DNA of 64,000 bases from Lachnospiraceae bacterium (GTDB taxonomy: Bacteria > Bacillota > Clostridia > Lachnospirales > Lachnospiraceae): assembly GCA_017483735.1 (NCBI GenBank), contig JAFUVF010000036.1:1-64000 (forward strand), in the 5' to 3' direction. The position numbers and the translations under genes were made by a program. Positions 14,801 through 23,248 of this stretch are shown here, one piece after another. Numbering within the stretch: position 1 is the stretch's first letter; every line of letters starts with the position of its first letter. The notes under the pieces were generated by a model. The model was not told the DNA's origin and searched no databases. It worked only from the letters and a program-made list of their open reading frames with translations.

Positions 14801-16104
14801 TGACAGTAAACGGTGCAGCAATCGCAGTTCTTCTGGTAAGCTTTTTGGTGATGATATTCCTGCGTTTCCCCATTGCGTATGCAGTGGCATTATCATCAAT
14901 TCTTTGTCTCTGGTATCAGGGACTTCCCCTTTCAACCGTTTCGCAGCAGATGGTAAAGGGTATAAGCTCCTTCTCCCTTATGGCGGTTCCGTTCTTCATA
15001 ACAATGGGTGTACTTATGGGAACCGGCGGTATATCGGAAAAGCTCATTGCATTGGCTGATTCACTTGTGGGCTGGATGACCGGCGGAATGGCTATGGTAA
15101 ACATTGTCGCATCATATTTCTTCGGAGGAATCTCCGGTTCCGCCTCTGCGGACACCGCATCTCTTGGAAGTATCCTCATCCCCATGATGGTGGAGCAGGG
15201 CTATGATGATGACTTTTCCACAGCCGTTACAATTACCTCATCCTGCGAGGGACTGCTTGTTCCTCCCAGCCATAATATGGTAATTTATGCTATGTCTGCG
15301 GGCGGTATCTCCGTAGGAAGTCTTTTCCTTGCAGGATATATCCCCGGAGGAATTCTGGCGCTCTCCCTGATGGTGGGCTCCTACATTATTTCAAAGAGGA
15401 GAAATTACCCCAAGGGTGCCAAGTTCAGCATTGTGAACTTTATTAAGCAGTTAGGGAAGTCGGTCTGGGCTCTTGCGGCAGTCATCATAGTTGTCGTAGG
15501 CGTTGTAGGCGGATGGTTTACTGCGACAGAGTCGGCTGCTATAGCGGTTATCTACAGCCTTATCGTCAGCGTATTCATCTACAAAGGACTCAACTGGAAG
15601 GGAGTATGGAAGGCTTTGGAGCAGTGTGTCGATACACTTGCGATAGTGCTTATCCTCATTGCTACCTCCAGTATCTTCGGATACTGCCTCACAACCCTGC
15701 ATGTGCCTGACCTTGCGGCAAATGCGATCATAGGGCTTACGGACAATAAGATAATAATAGCGTTATTGCTTAATCTGATACTTTTGGTATTGGGCTGCAT
15801 AATGGATATGGCACCCATCATCCTTATCGCAACACCTATACTTCTTCCTATAGCTACACAGATAGGCATAGACCCGGTACAGTTCGGTATCCTCATCGTG
15901 CTCAACTGCGGTATCGGACTTTTGACCCCTCCCGTGGGCGCAGTGCTCTTTATCGGTTCTGCGGTGGGCAAAGTAAAGATGGAGAAGGTCGTAAAGGCGA
16001 CGCTTCCGTTCTATGTATGTATGATTATCACGCTCCTTTTGATAACCTTCATACCTTCAATAAGCCTTGCATTGCCGAGACTGTTTAACGGGTATACCGG
16101 CTAA
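14800..16104 (+). CDS. dctM: TRAP transporter large permease, DctM (copy 1)
   Basis: A 434-residue protein with about twelve membrane helices, matching DctM subunits. Signatures are MGVLMGTGGISEKLIALAD, the FFGGISGSASADTASLGSI segment, and the late repeat of that topology GCIMDMAPIILIATPILLPI. It carries out sodium- or proton-coupled uptake of the substrate delivered by DctP. Its start overlaps the stop of dctQ. Copy 2 at 17251-18555 differs at only a small fraction of residues. Confidence 0.94.
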   Translation: MTVNGAAIAVLLVSFLVMIFLRFPIAYAVALSSILCLWYQGLPLSTVSQQMVKGISSFSLMAVPFFITMGVLMGTGGISEKLIALADSLVGWMTGGMAMVNIVASYFFGGISGSASADTASLGSILIPMMVEQGYDDDFSTAVTITSSCEGLLVPPSHNMVIYAMSAGGISVGSLFLAGYIPGGILALSLMVGSYIISKRRNYPKGAKFSIVNFIKQLGKSVWALAAVIIVVVGVVGGWFTATESAAIAVIYSLIVSVFIYKGLNWKGVWKALEQCVDTLAIVLILIATSSIFGYCLTTLHVPDLAANAIIGLTDNKIIIALLLNLILLVLGCIMDMAPIILIATPILLPIATQIGIDPVQFGILIVLNCGIGLLTPPVGAVLFIGSAVGKVKMEKVVKATLPFYVCMIITLLLITFIPSISLALPRLFNGYTG

Positions 16105-16141
16105 GGTTAAGAGAAAAAGGAATTAAAGAAATTAAATTCAC

Positions 16142-16189
16142 TACAGGAACATTGTAAAGAAAAGGTATTTATGCTACAATGTTCCTGTA
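16142..16189 (+). promoter_or_regulatory. Inverted repeat that contains promoter-like boxes
   Basis: A perfect 15-base-pair inverted repeat (TACAGGAACATTGTA at 16142-16156, partner 16175-16189) follows dctM copy 1 and is followed by ATTTATTTT, so it can act as a terminator. Its inner ends also form TTGTAA (16152-16157) and TACAAT (16175-16180), exactly 17 bases apart, a credible promoter for the gene at 16205. Confidence 0.65.
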
Positions 16190-16204
16190 TTTATTTTATA
16201 ATTT

Positions 16205-16618
16205 ATGCTTAAAACCATTTACAATCGTAAAAACGGAATAATCCTTGTGGCGGTGCTTGCAATCTTTGCAGGCTTATTTGTCTTTCCGAGTGTTGCAAAT
16301 ACCGAGATGAAGTCTGAGAGCGCTGCGGCAGGGGTCATACGGAGCATTTACGCACCTGCGGTGGAGGATTCTGCGCCTGTTGCAATAGCAGAGCGCACGG
16401 AGGAAATCCTTGTCACCACATCCAGAAATCTTACTACACAGCGCATAAGCACACGCACCAGAGCGGGATTTGTGTTAAGGTACTATGTCCTTTTACTGGC
16501 GGCGGTGCTTTTCATATTTATATTCTTAAACTGGCGCACAGTTTCGGAATATCTCAAATATTATCATTTTAAGGGAATAATCATTTCCTATATTCAGGCA
16601 CAGGACGGTTCACTTTAG
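16205..16618 (+). CDS. Two-helix membrane protein between the TRAP pairs, unknown
   Basis: A 137-residue protein. It has an N-terminal membrane helix or signal anchor (about 12-31), an extracytoplasmic stretch of about 60 residues with several Arg/Thr (TTSRNLTTQRISTRTRAG), a second helix (about 89-109) and a short cytoplasmic tail. I recognise no family. It lies between the two dctQM copies, preceded by a combined terminator/promoter repeat. The ribosome binding site is weak. Its position suggests a role with the transporter, but that is inference. Confidence 0.55.
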   Translation: MLKTIYNRKNGIILVAVLAIFAGLFVFPSVANTEMKSESAAAGVIRSIYAPAVEDSAPVAIAERTEEILVTTSRNLTTQRISTRTRAGFVLRYYVLLLAAVLFIFIFLNWRTVSEYLKYYHFKGIIISYIQAQDGSL

Positions 16619-16705
16619 TTCTCCCGACTCATAAGACTGAAATGGTCTTCGCCACAGGGCGTAAGGCCTGGTTTTGGTTGTCAAAAAAGAGATAGGAGGA
16701 GCAAA

Positions 16706-17251
16706 ATGACCGGATTTTTCAGAACAGTTGATAAGCTCCGCCCCGTATACGATATTGTGTATGATGTGGTGCTTGTCATCTGCAAACTCCTTTTGGTTGG
16801 CGATATTTTAATTACCAGCTTCAGCGTCCTTGGCAGGTATGTGCCCTTTATACCGGATCCTGCGTGGACGGAGGAGATAGTTTTGACATTTATGTCATAT
16901 ATGGCGGTGCTTTCCGCCGCATTGGCGATACGAAAAAAGGCTCACATCAGAATGACTGCTTTGGATGTATATCTTCCGGATATGGTTGTGAAGGGCTTGG
17001 ATATTCTTTCGGATATATGCGTGCTCATACTGGCGGTGATAATGATAAGTGTGGGCTGGAAATATGCTGCCACAATAGGCGCCAAGGGTTTCTATGTGAG
17101 CATTCCCGCATTGTCGAGATTCTGGAAGTATTTTCCCATACCGCTTGCGGGCATAGCAATGCTTGTGTTTGAGCTGGAGGCACTCTATGAGCATGTAAAG
17201 AGTATTTTCGTGGATGATACAAAAAAGGACAGTAAGGAGGGAGAAAGATAA
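16706..17251 (+). CDS. dctQ: TRAP transporter small permease, DctQ (copy 2)
   Basis: A 181-residue, four-helix membrane protein that is nearly the same as copy 1: both begin with the DKxRPVYD region and share VGDILITS, PDPAWTEEIVL, SYMAVLSAALAIRKK and HIRMTALD. It has a slightly longer charged C-terminus (DDTKKDSKEGER). AGGAGG lies before the ATG, and dctM copy 2 overlaps its stop by one base. No second dctP accompanies it in the window. Confidence 0.91.
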   Translation: MTGFFRTVDKLRPVYDIVYDVVLVICKLLLVGDILITSFSVLGRYVPFIPDPAWTEEIVLTFMSYMAVLSAALAIRKKAHIRMTALDVYLPDMVVKGLDILSDICVLILAVIMISVGWKYAATIGAKGFYVSIPALSRFWKYFPIPLAGIAMLVFELEALYEHVKSIFVDDTKKDSKEGER

Positions 17252-18555
17252 TGGCAGTAAACAGTACAGCTATAGCGGTTTTACTTATAAGCTTTATCGT
17301 GATGATATTCCTCCGCTTCCCCATTGCGTATGCGGTGGCATTATCATCAATATTATGTCTTTGGTATCAGGGACTTCCCCCTGCCACAATATCACAGCAG
17401 ATGGTAAAGGGCATAAGCTCCTTTTCACTGATGGCGGTGCCCTTCTTTATAACGATGGGTGTCCTTATGGGAACCGGAGGAATATCCGAGAAGCTTATCG
17501 CTCTTGCGGATGCCTGCGTGGGCTGGATGACCGGCGGAATGGCTATGGTAAATATCGTGGCATCATATTTCTTCGGTGGGATTTCAGGCTCTGCGTCTGC
17601 GGATACGGCATCCCTTGGAAGTATCCTCATCCCCATGATGGTGGAGCAGGGATATGATGATGACTTCTCCACAGCGGTAACTATTACCTCATCCTGTGAG
17701 GGACTGCTTGTTCCGCCCAGCCACAATATGGTCATATATGCCATGTCAGCCGGAGGCATATCCGTAGGAAGTCTTTTCCTTGCGGGCTATATTCCGGGGG
17801 CGCTGCTTGCATTATCCCTTATGGTGGGCTCGTATATTATTTCCAAAAAGCGGAATTACCCGAAGGGAGCCAAATTTGACATTAAGAATTTCGGACGTCA
17901 GGTACTCAAATCCTTCTGGGCGCTTGCGGCGGTTATCATAGTTGTCGTGGGTGTCGTGGGAGGTTGGTTTACTGCGACGGAGTCGGCTGCAATAGCGGTT
18001 ATCTACAGTCTCATCGTAAGCGTTTATATTTACAAGGGCTTAAACTGGAAGGGTGTATGGGGAGCGCTTGAGCAATGCGTGGATACTCTTGCGATAGTGC
18101 TCATACTCATTGCGACATCAAGCATCTTCGGATACTGCCTCACGACCCTGCATGTGCCCGACCTTGCGGCAAACGCAATCATAGGGCTTACGGACAATCC
18201 CGTGATAATTGCGCTGTTACTCAATCTGATATTGCTTATACTGGGCTGCATAATGGATATGGCGCCCATTATCCTTATAGCTACACCAATTCTTTTGCCT
18301 ATAGCGACGCAGATAGGAATAGACCCGGTGCAGTTCGGAATCATCATTGTGCTGAACTGCGGCATAGGGCTTCTGACACCTCCGGTGGGGGCAGTGCTCT
18401 TCATCGGTTCTGCGGTGGGCAAGGTAAAGATGGAGAAGGTTGTAAAGGCGACGCTTCCTTTCTATGTATGCATGATAATAACGCTTTTACTCATAACCTT
18501 TATACCCGGTATAAGCCTTGGTCTTCCGAGACTATTTAACGGATATTCAGGCTGA
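17251..18555 (+). CDS. dctM: TRAP transporter large permease, DctM (copy 2)
   Basis: A 434-residue protein of exactly the same length as copy 1, with long identical stretches and only scattered conservative changes. All DctM signatures are intact, so both copies appear functional. It follows its dctQ by overlap and is followed 17 bases later by a micro-ORF and an atpB-like gene, which look like the same transcript. Silent differences are plentiful at the DNA level, so the duplication is not recent. Confidence 0.93.
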   Translation: MAVNSTAIAVLLISFIVMIFLRFPIAYAVALSSILCLWYQGLPPATISQQMVKGISSFSLMAVPFFITMGVLMGTGGISEKLIALADACVGWMTGGMAMVNIVASYFFGGISGSASADTASLGSILIPMMVEQGYDDDFSTAVTITSSCEGLLVPPSHNMVIYAMSAGGISVGSLFLAGYIPGALLALSLMVGSYIISKKRNYPKGAKFDIKNFGRQVLKSFWALAAVIIVVVGVVGGWFTATESAAIAVIYSLIVSVYIYKGLNWKGVWGALEQCVDTLAIVLILIATSSIFGYCLTTLHVPDLAANAIIGLTDNPVIIALLLNLILLILGCIMDMAPIILIATPILLPIATQIGIDPVQFGIIIVLNCGIGLLTPPVGAVLFIGSAVGKVKMEKVVKATLPFYVCMIITLLLITFIPGISLGLPRLFNGYSG

Positions 18556-18572
18556 TTTTAACGGAGGATGAA

Positions 18573-18719
18573 ATGGAAAAAATTATATATGTGATCCTTT
18601 TTGGATTTATGGCAGCTGCGGGAGGTCTGTCCACGGCTTATATCGTAGTATCCCTGCCTGTGGTGCTCGTATTCAAGCTCTATCGCAGGATTAAATACGG
18701 TACAAGCCTATGGAATTAG
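18573..18719 (+). CDS. 48-residue membrane micro-protein upstream of atpB-like gene
   Basis: A short frame with a good site (ACGGAGGATG-AA) before its ATG encodes 48 residues. Two hydrophobic stretches are separated by a small Gly/Ser/Thr segment and followed by a basic end (KLYRRIKYG). It begins 17 bases after dctM copy 2 and overlaps the atpB-like start by ten bases, so expression is probably coupled to both. I recognise no family. A small assembly or partner subunit of the atpB-like protein is possible. Confidence 0.55.
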   Translation: MEKIIYVILFGFMAAAGGLSTAYIVVSLPVVLVFKLYRRIKYGTSLWN

Positions 18720-19732
18720 GTCAGATTTCCATCGCCCCGTCAGTGATAGCGGGTTGGCTTATCATAATCGCAGTATTTATTTACTCGATAACAGTGACAC
18801 GTAATATGAGGGTGTGGAATATCTCGGCAAAGCAGGCAGGCGCAGAAGTTCTGGTGTTAGGTATTGAGAGAGCTTGTAATTTCGTCAAAAAGCATTACAG
18901 GGCATTGCTGATAGCTTTGGCAGTATTTATTGCAATGCTTATTGGCGGAGAAGCCTTATACAGCTATATGCAGGCTCATCCGATAGAGAAGCATGTGCAG
19001 GAGGATTTTCCGGTTCAGGAGAAAAAGGAAAGAAATCCTGCCGTGGAGAGACTGTCACGGGAAATTATGGAGGAGCTAAATTGCGAGACGGCATTTTCCG
19101 TAAAAATAGCGGGCTATGATATCGAAATATCGGAAGCTGTAGTCATAAGCTGGATAGTCATAGCAGCGGTATTTATAATCTGCATCGTGCTTACGCATAA
19201 TTTACAGGTACGGAATGCTTCCAAAAGACAGCTCCTTGCAGAAACCATAGTGATAAAGCTTGAAGCCCTGATTGGCGGTATGATTGGAGAGGAAGCAAAG
19301 GAGTACATACCCTATATGGCTACGGTGCTATTCTTTATCGGCTTCTCAAATATAATCGGGATTTTCGGCTTCAAGCCTCCGACAAAGGATATGAATGTGA
19401 CGTTGGCTTTGGCAATAATGAGCATAATCCTTGTTCAGGCAGCAGGTATCAGGAAAAAGAGAGGCTTAGGATGGCTCAAAAGCTTTACGGAGCCCATTGC
19501 CATAGTGATGCCGATAAACATTCTGGAGCTTGTGATCAAGCCGCTTTCGCTTTGCATGAGACTTTTTGGTAACGTGGTAGGCGCATTTATAATTATGGAG
19601 CTCTTGAAGAGTCTGGTTCCGGTCTTTGTGCCGGTAATATTCAGTGCCTACTTTGACATTTTCGACGGACTTTTGCAGGCATACATCTTTGTGTTTCTGA
19701 CGAGCATGTATATCAGGGAGGCTGTCGAGTAG
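18710..19732 (+). CDS. Orphan F0 ATP synthase subunit a homologue with duplicated N-terminus
   Basis: A 340-residue membrane protein. Residues about 137-340 match F0 subunit a (AtpB): the first helix, the FSNIIGIFGFKPPTKD loop, the catalytic helix with LCMRLFGNVVG containing the essential Arg (R284), and the final helix ending VFLTSMYIREAVE. Residues about 7-54 repeat residues 139-186 of the same protein at a constant offset of 132 (W16/W148, N32/N164, A-E at 45-46 and 177-178). The N-terminus therefore carries an extra copy of the first helix plus linker. Ordinary subunit a is about 220-270 residues. No c, b, alpha or beta subunit genes are nearby. It may be an ion channel relic or a specialised subunit. 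Confidence 0.8.
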   Translation: MELGQISIAPSVIAGWLIIIAVFIYSITVTRNMRVWNISAKQAGAEVLVLGIERACNFVKKHYRALLIALAVFIAMLIGGEALYSYMQAHPIEKHVQEDFPVQEKKERNPAVERLSREIMEELNCETAFSVKIAGYDIEISEAVVISWIVIAAVFIICIVLTHNLQVRNASKRQLLAETIVIKLEALIGGMIGEEAKEYIPYMATVLFFIGFSNIIGIFGFKPPTKDMNVTLALAIMSIILVQAAGIRKKRGLGWLKSFTEPIAIVMPINILELVIKPLSLCMRLFGNVVGAFIIMELLKSLVPVFVPVIFSAYFDIFDGLLQAYIFVFLTSMYIREAVE

Positions 19733-19748
19733 AAACGGAGGAATAATA

Positions 19749-19850
19749 ATGGCAAATACATTTGCTGGAGTATGTATAATGGTAATGGTGGTGGCGGTAA
19801 TCGCCTTCGCAGTATGGAGCTCAAGGGAGGATCCGGGCAAAAAGAAATAA
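19749..19850 (+). CDS. 33-residue membrane micro-protein downstream of atpB-like gene
   Basis: A frame of 33 residues with ACGGAGG before the start: a single hydrophobic helix (GVCIMVMVVAVIAFAVW) followed by a charged tail ending PGKKK. It starts 16 bases after the atpB-like stop. The size, single helix and good ribosome binding site support a real micro-protein in the same operon. Its function is unknown. Confidence 0.5.
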   Translation: MANTFAGVCIMVMVVAVIAFAVWSSREDPGKKK

Positions 19851-19903
19851 AAACAAAGATTTAAGGCAATGTGGATTAGCCTAAAGCGCACAATATACAA
19901 AAG

Positions 19904-19944
19904 CATTGAGGACATTCTGACTATGTGTTATAATGTCCTCAATG
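19904..19944 (+). promoter_or_regulatory. Promoter embedded in a 13-base-pair inverted repeat
   Basis: CATTGAGGACATT (19904-19916) and AATGTCCTCAATG (19932-19944) are perfect complements. They contain TTGAGG at 19906-19911 and TATAAT at 19929-19934, 17 bases apart. No T-run follows, so an operator or promoter role is favoured over a terminator. It drives the YcxB-like gene at 19964. Confidence 0.7.
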
Positions 19945-19963
19945 TCGTTTCGGGAGATAATAT

Positions 19964-20446
19964 ATGGAATACAAATTCAAGATGGACATAAAGCCCATGG
20001 ATTTTTTTAAGACCACAATGTCACGCACCTACCGCTCCATGACCGGAGTGGTCAATATTGTTTTTACCGTGGCAATGATACTTCTCGCCGTAAACTTTCT
20101 GGGAAGCGTGAATGCGTTTTTTGCCTTTCTCATAATAATAGGCTGCATCCTCTTTCCGATACTGCATCCTCTTGCAATCTACGGACAGAGCGTAAAGCAG
20201 ACGGAAGGTGTTCCTAAAGGTGTGGAGCTTACCTTCAATGATAAGGGGATGCACATAGAGGTAAAGGACAAAAACGAGACAATCCCATGGAAGAAGATAC
20301 CGAAGGTGGTAAAGCAGAGCGATATGGTAATCGTTATGTCCGACAATATGCACGGATATATGCTGGTAAACAGAGTGTTGGGGGACAAAAAGGAAGAGTT
20401 CTACGAGTATGTTTTGGGTAAAATCAAGGAGCATAAAAGCAAATGA
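19964..20446 (+). CDS. YcxB-like membrane-anchored protein
   Basis: A 160-residue protein with two membrane helices near 30-70 and a C-terminal cytoplasmic domain (VELTFNDKGMHIEV, ETIPWKKIPKVV, MVIVMSDNMHGYMLVNR). This beta-rich domain with a central W-K-K-I matches the C-terminal domain of B. subtilis YcxB-type proteins, of unknown function. The gene overlaps the MFS transporter by four bases, so the two are co-translated. Confidence 0.7.
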   Translation: MEYKFKMDIKPMDFFKTTMSRTYRSMTGVVNIVFTVAMILLAVNFLGSVNAFFAFLIIIGCILFPILHPLAIYGQSVKQTEGVPKGVELTFNDKGMHIEVKDKNETIPWKKIPKVVKQSDMVIVMSDNMHGYMLVNRVLGDKKEEFYEYVLGKIKEHKSK

Positions 20447-21636
20447 AATTTTTTGAGGATAAGATACAGAACAGACAGTTTATTTTGAGCTATGCAGTGT
20501 TTATGCTAAACGGTATGCTGGCGCTCTCCATAGGCTCCCTTCTTCCATTTATCAGGGATTCGAGGGGCTTGGATTATGCCTTCTGCGGGCTAATAGTAAG
20601 CCTTCATTCCGTGGGAAATCTTGTGTCCAGCTTTACAGCGGGAGCTCTTCCCATGCTTCTTGGCAGAAAAAAGAGCATACTCATATTTGAGTGCTTCTTC
20701 CCATTATCATATCTGATAATACTTTTCTCAAAGAGCAATCTACTGATAGCCTTTGCGTTTTTCGCAACGGGACTTGCAAGGGGAGCCGCAAGCAATTACT
20801 GTAATCTCAAAATAAACGGCATAGCCACGGGCAAAGCGTGGGCGTTAAACGGACTTCACGCCATGTTTGCGATAGGCGCATTTCTCTTCCCCATCATAAA
20901 TATGCTTATCACAAAGGATAACGGGGAAAGATGGGTATATGCCTGCGGTCTGATGCTGATAATAGGCTGTATAACATGGATATTGTATATGCTTGTGCCG
21001 GAGACTGACGATGCGCCCATAAAGAAAAAGGCGGACTCATCTAAGGGTATGGTATTCGGATTCTTTAAGGAGCCCATATTTTATCTATGCATAACGACCT
21101 TGTTTTTCTATCTTTGCGCAGAGCAGGGGGTTATCGGCTGGATGATAACGTATTTCAAGGACACCGAGCTTCTTGACCCCAATGTTTCCCAGATAACCGC
21201 AAGCGTACTCTGGGTAATGATTCTCTGCGGCAGACTTACAACGGCGTATCTTTCCACCAGACATAAAAAAGAAAATCTCCTGCCGGCAATGGGGATTGGG
21301 ATAGTTATATTCTTTATCGTCCTCATATTAAGCAGAAGCACAGTGCCTATAATGATAGGCATTATGGGCTTTGGCTTCTCCATGGCGGGAATTTACGCAA
21401 CAACGGTTTCCTTTGCGGGGGAGCTAATAAAGAAATATTCTCTCGCATGGAGCTTTATACTCACTACGGCAAGCTTTGGCTCCATCATAATGCCCAGCAT
21501 AATCGGATATATTGCGGAGCATATAGGGATTGCAGTAGGCATGAGCTCCATAGCTCTTGTGCTCGTTGTCGATATGATTTGTATAATGAGCCTTGTTTTG
21601 TATGTAAAAAAGAACTCTGATGCAGCAAAGCAATAA
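20443..21636 (+). CDS. Major facilitator superfamily transporter
   Basis: A 397-residue protein with twelve predicted helices in two halves. The loop between helices 2 and 3 (GALPMLLGRKKSI) is the conserved MFS G-x-x-x-D/G-R-x-G-R-R/K motif in modified form. The pattern (LNGLHAMFAIGAFLFPI) resembles sugar carriers of the FucP/YfkF type. The substrate cannot be read, but the beta-galactosidase two genes downstream makes a sugar or oligosaccharide plausible. Its end overlaps the next gene by 17 bases. Confidence 0.8.
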   Translation: MKFFEDKIQNRQFILSYAVFMLNGMLALSIGSLLPFIRDSRGLDYAFCGLIVSLHSVGNLVSSFTAGALPMLLGRKKSILIFECFFPLSYLIILFSKSNLLIAFAFFATGLARGAASNYCNLKINGIATGKAWALNGLHAMFAIGAFLFPIINMLITKDNGERWVYACGLMLIIGCITWILYMLVPETDDAPIKKKADSSKGMVFGFFKEPIFYLCITTLFFYLCAEQGVIGWMITYFKDTELLDPNVSQITASVLWVMILCGRLTTAYLSTRHKKENLLPAMGIGIVIFFIVLILSRSTVPIMIGIMGFGFSMAGIYATTVSFAGELIKKYSLAWSFILTTASFGSIIMPSIIGYIAEHIGIAVGMSSIALVLVVDMICIMSLVLYVKKNSDAAKQ

Positions 21637-23248
21637 CAGGAAAAATCCACAGCTCGTCACGGCGCTTCTGCTCCTTATTGCGGGAGCGGGGCTTTTAATG
21701 TATTTAAACTATATCGCACTCAGATATACCGTGATCAACGAATTCTCTGTAGAGAATATAATAATATATGATGTGCCCTTTCATGACAGCTTCAAAAATG
21801 CGCTGGCAGCTCTATTAGTAGCAATCATTACAGTGCTTTGCGGGATTATCCTAAAAAAATCCCGTATACAGCCCGTCACGGACACAAGGAATATCATTCT
21901 TGCAATATCCGCAATAATCTACGGGCTTCTTTTGATCATATGGATAAACAGGCTTAATATGGGGACTTTACGTGACGATACGGGTATATGCTATTCCATT
22001 GCCCTCAATTTCAAGGAAGGAAATTATGACGCAGTGCTGAGTAAGGAAGGGTATCTGTACAACTGCCCCCACCAATACGGAATAGTTGCGCTGAATCTGC
22101 TGTTTTTCCATATTTCGGAGGGCTATGTTGTGGAATTTTTCCACTACTTCAATGCAATACTTTTGGTTGCGGCATTTATCACAGGCACCCTGATATGCAG
22201 GAGATTTGAGAGCCAAAGCGGAATGTATCTTGCAGAGCCTGTGTTTATATTGTTTACGTTTTTAAATATTCCCATAAGCCTTTATACAAACTATATGTAC
22301 GGGGATGTGGCCTCTTTTGTATCAATGACAGCGGGCTTTTATCTTTTGCTTAAGTATAATGAGAGAGGCAGAGCTTCTGCGGGAATGGCTGCGGCCTTGG
22401 TTACGGGGCTTGGGGTGCTTCTTAGGGAAAACACGGTTATCTTTGGAATCGCCGCAAGCATTGCATTAGTATTATCCGGCATTTTAAAAAGGAGGTATAA
22501 GGATTTTCTGATAGTCCTTTTGATAATACTTTTCTGCACTCTGCCCTTAAAGGCTTTCCAGACTTATTATTCGGTAAAGACGGGCATTCCGGCATCAAAG
22601 GGGATCCCGAACAGTCTCTATATAGCTATGGGACTTGAGGAGAGCGATCTGGGACCGGGATGGTTTAACAGCTACAATCAGCGCACCTTTATGGAGCTTG
22701 ACTCCGACTATGAAAGAGCGGATGCGGAGGGGAAGAAAGCCATTTTAAAGAGGCTGTCAGAGTTTGAGGAGAAAAGAGCGGTTGCGGCGGATTTTATTGA
22801 AAGGAAGCTCATAAGCCAATGGGCGGAGCCTTCTTACAATTCAATATTCTGCTGTCTTTATTCCGCCTCGGGGGACAAAAAATTTGTCACATGGTTAAAC
22901 AAGTTAAGAAGAGGGGAATACACGGATATATTGTGGAAATATCTTGACGCATACCAAAGTGTGGCTTATTTCGGTATGCTTGTTTTTGTCCTGACAGCCA
23001 TAATTAAGCTTTTTAAAGAGGGAAAAAGCATAGAGAATCCGGACATTATATGCCTTATTCCCATAATTACTCTTATCGGAGGCTTTGCTTTCAGTTTGAT
23101 ATGGGAGGCAAAGAGCAGATATGTGATTGAATATGCAAACCTGATGATACCATTATCCTGCGTGGGATATGCGGGACTTTCAAATATTTATAAGAAAAAT
23201 ATTCAGAGGAAGGAGAAAAGGGATGACACCCAAACTATGTTGGCTTGA
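21620..23248 (+). CDS. Polytopic membrane protein, GT39/GT-C-like
   Basis: A 542-residue protein with about ten helices. After the second or third helix, the loop LNMGTLRDDTGICYSIALNFKEG carries the acidic pair typical of the catalytic loop of GT-C (protein mannosyltransferase/ArnT-like) enzymes. A large non-membrane stretch (about 330-430, SKGIPNSLYIAMGLEESD onward) precedes the last helices. It probably transfers a sugar from a lipid carrier outside the membrane; the acceptor is unknown. It overlaps the MFS gene at its start and the lacL gene at its end. Confidence 0.65.
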   Translation: MQQSNNRKNPQLVTALLLLIAGAGLLMYLNYIALRYTVINEFSVENIIIYDVPFHDSFKNALAALLVAIITVLCGIILKKSRIQPVTDTRNIILAISAIIYGLLLIIWINRLNMGTLRDDTGICYSIALNFKEGNYDAVLSKEGYLYNCPHQYGIVALNLLFFHISEGYVVEFFHYFNAILLVAAFITGTLICRRFESQSGMYLAEPVFILFTFLNIPISLYTNYMYGDVASFVSMTAGFYLLLKYNERGRASAGMAAALVTGLGVLLRENTVIFGIAASIALVLSGILKRRYKDFLIVLLIILFCTLPLKAFQTYYSVKTGIPASKGIPNSLYIAMGLEESDLGPGWFNSYNQRTFMELDSDYERADAEGKKAILKRLSEFEEKRAVAADFIERKLISQWAEPSYNSIFCCLYSASGDKKFVTWLNKLRRGEYTDILWKYLDAYQSVAYFGMLVFVLTAIIKLFKEGKSIENPDIICLIPIITLIGGFAFSLIWEAKSRYVIEYANLMIPLSCVGYAGLSNIYKKNIQRKEKRDDTQTMLA

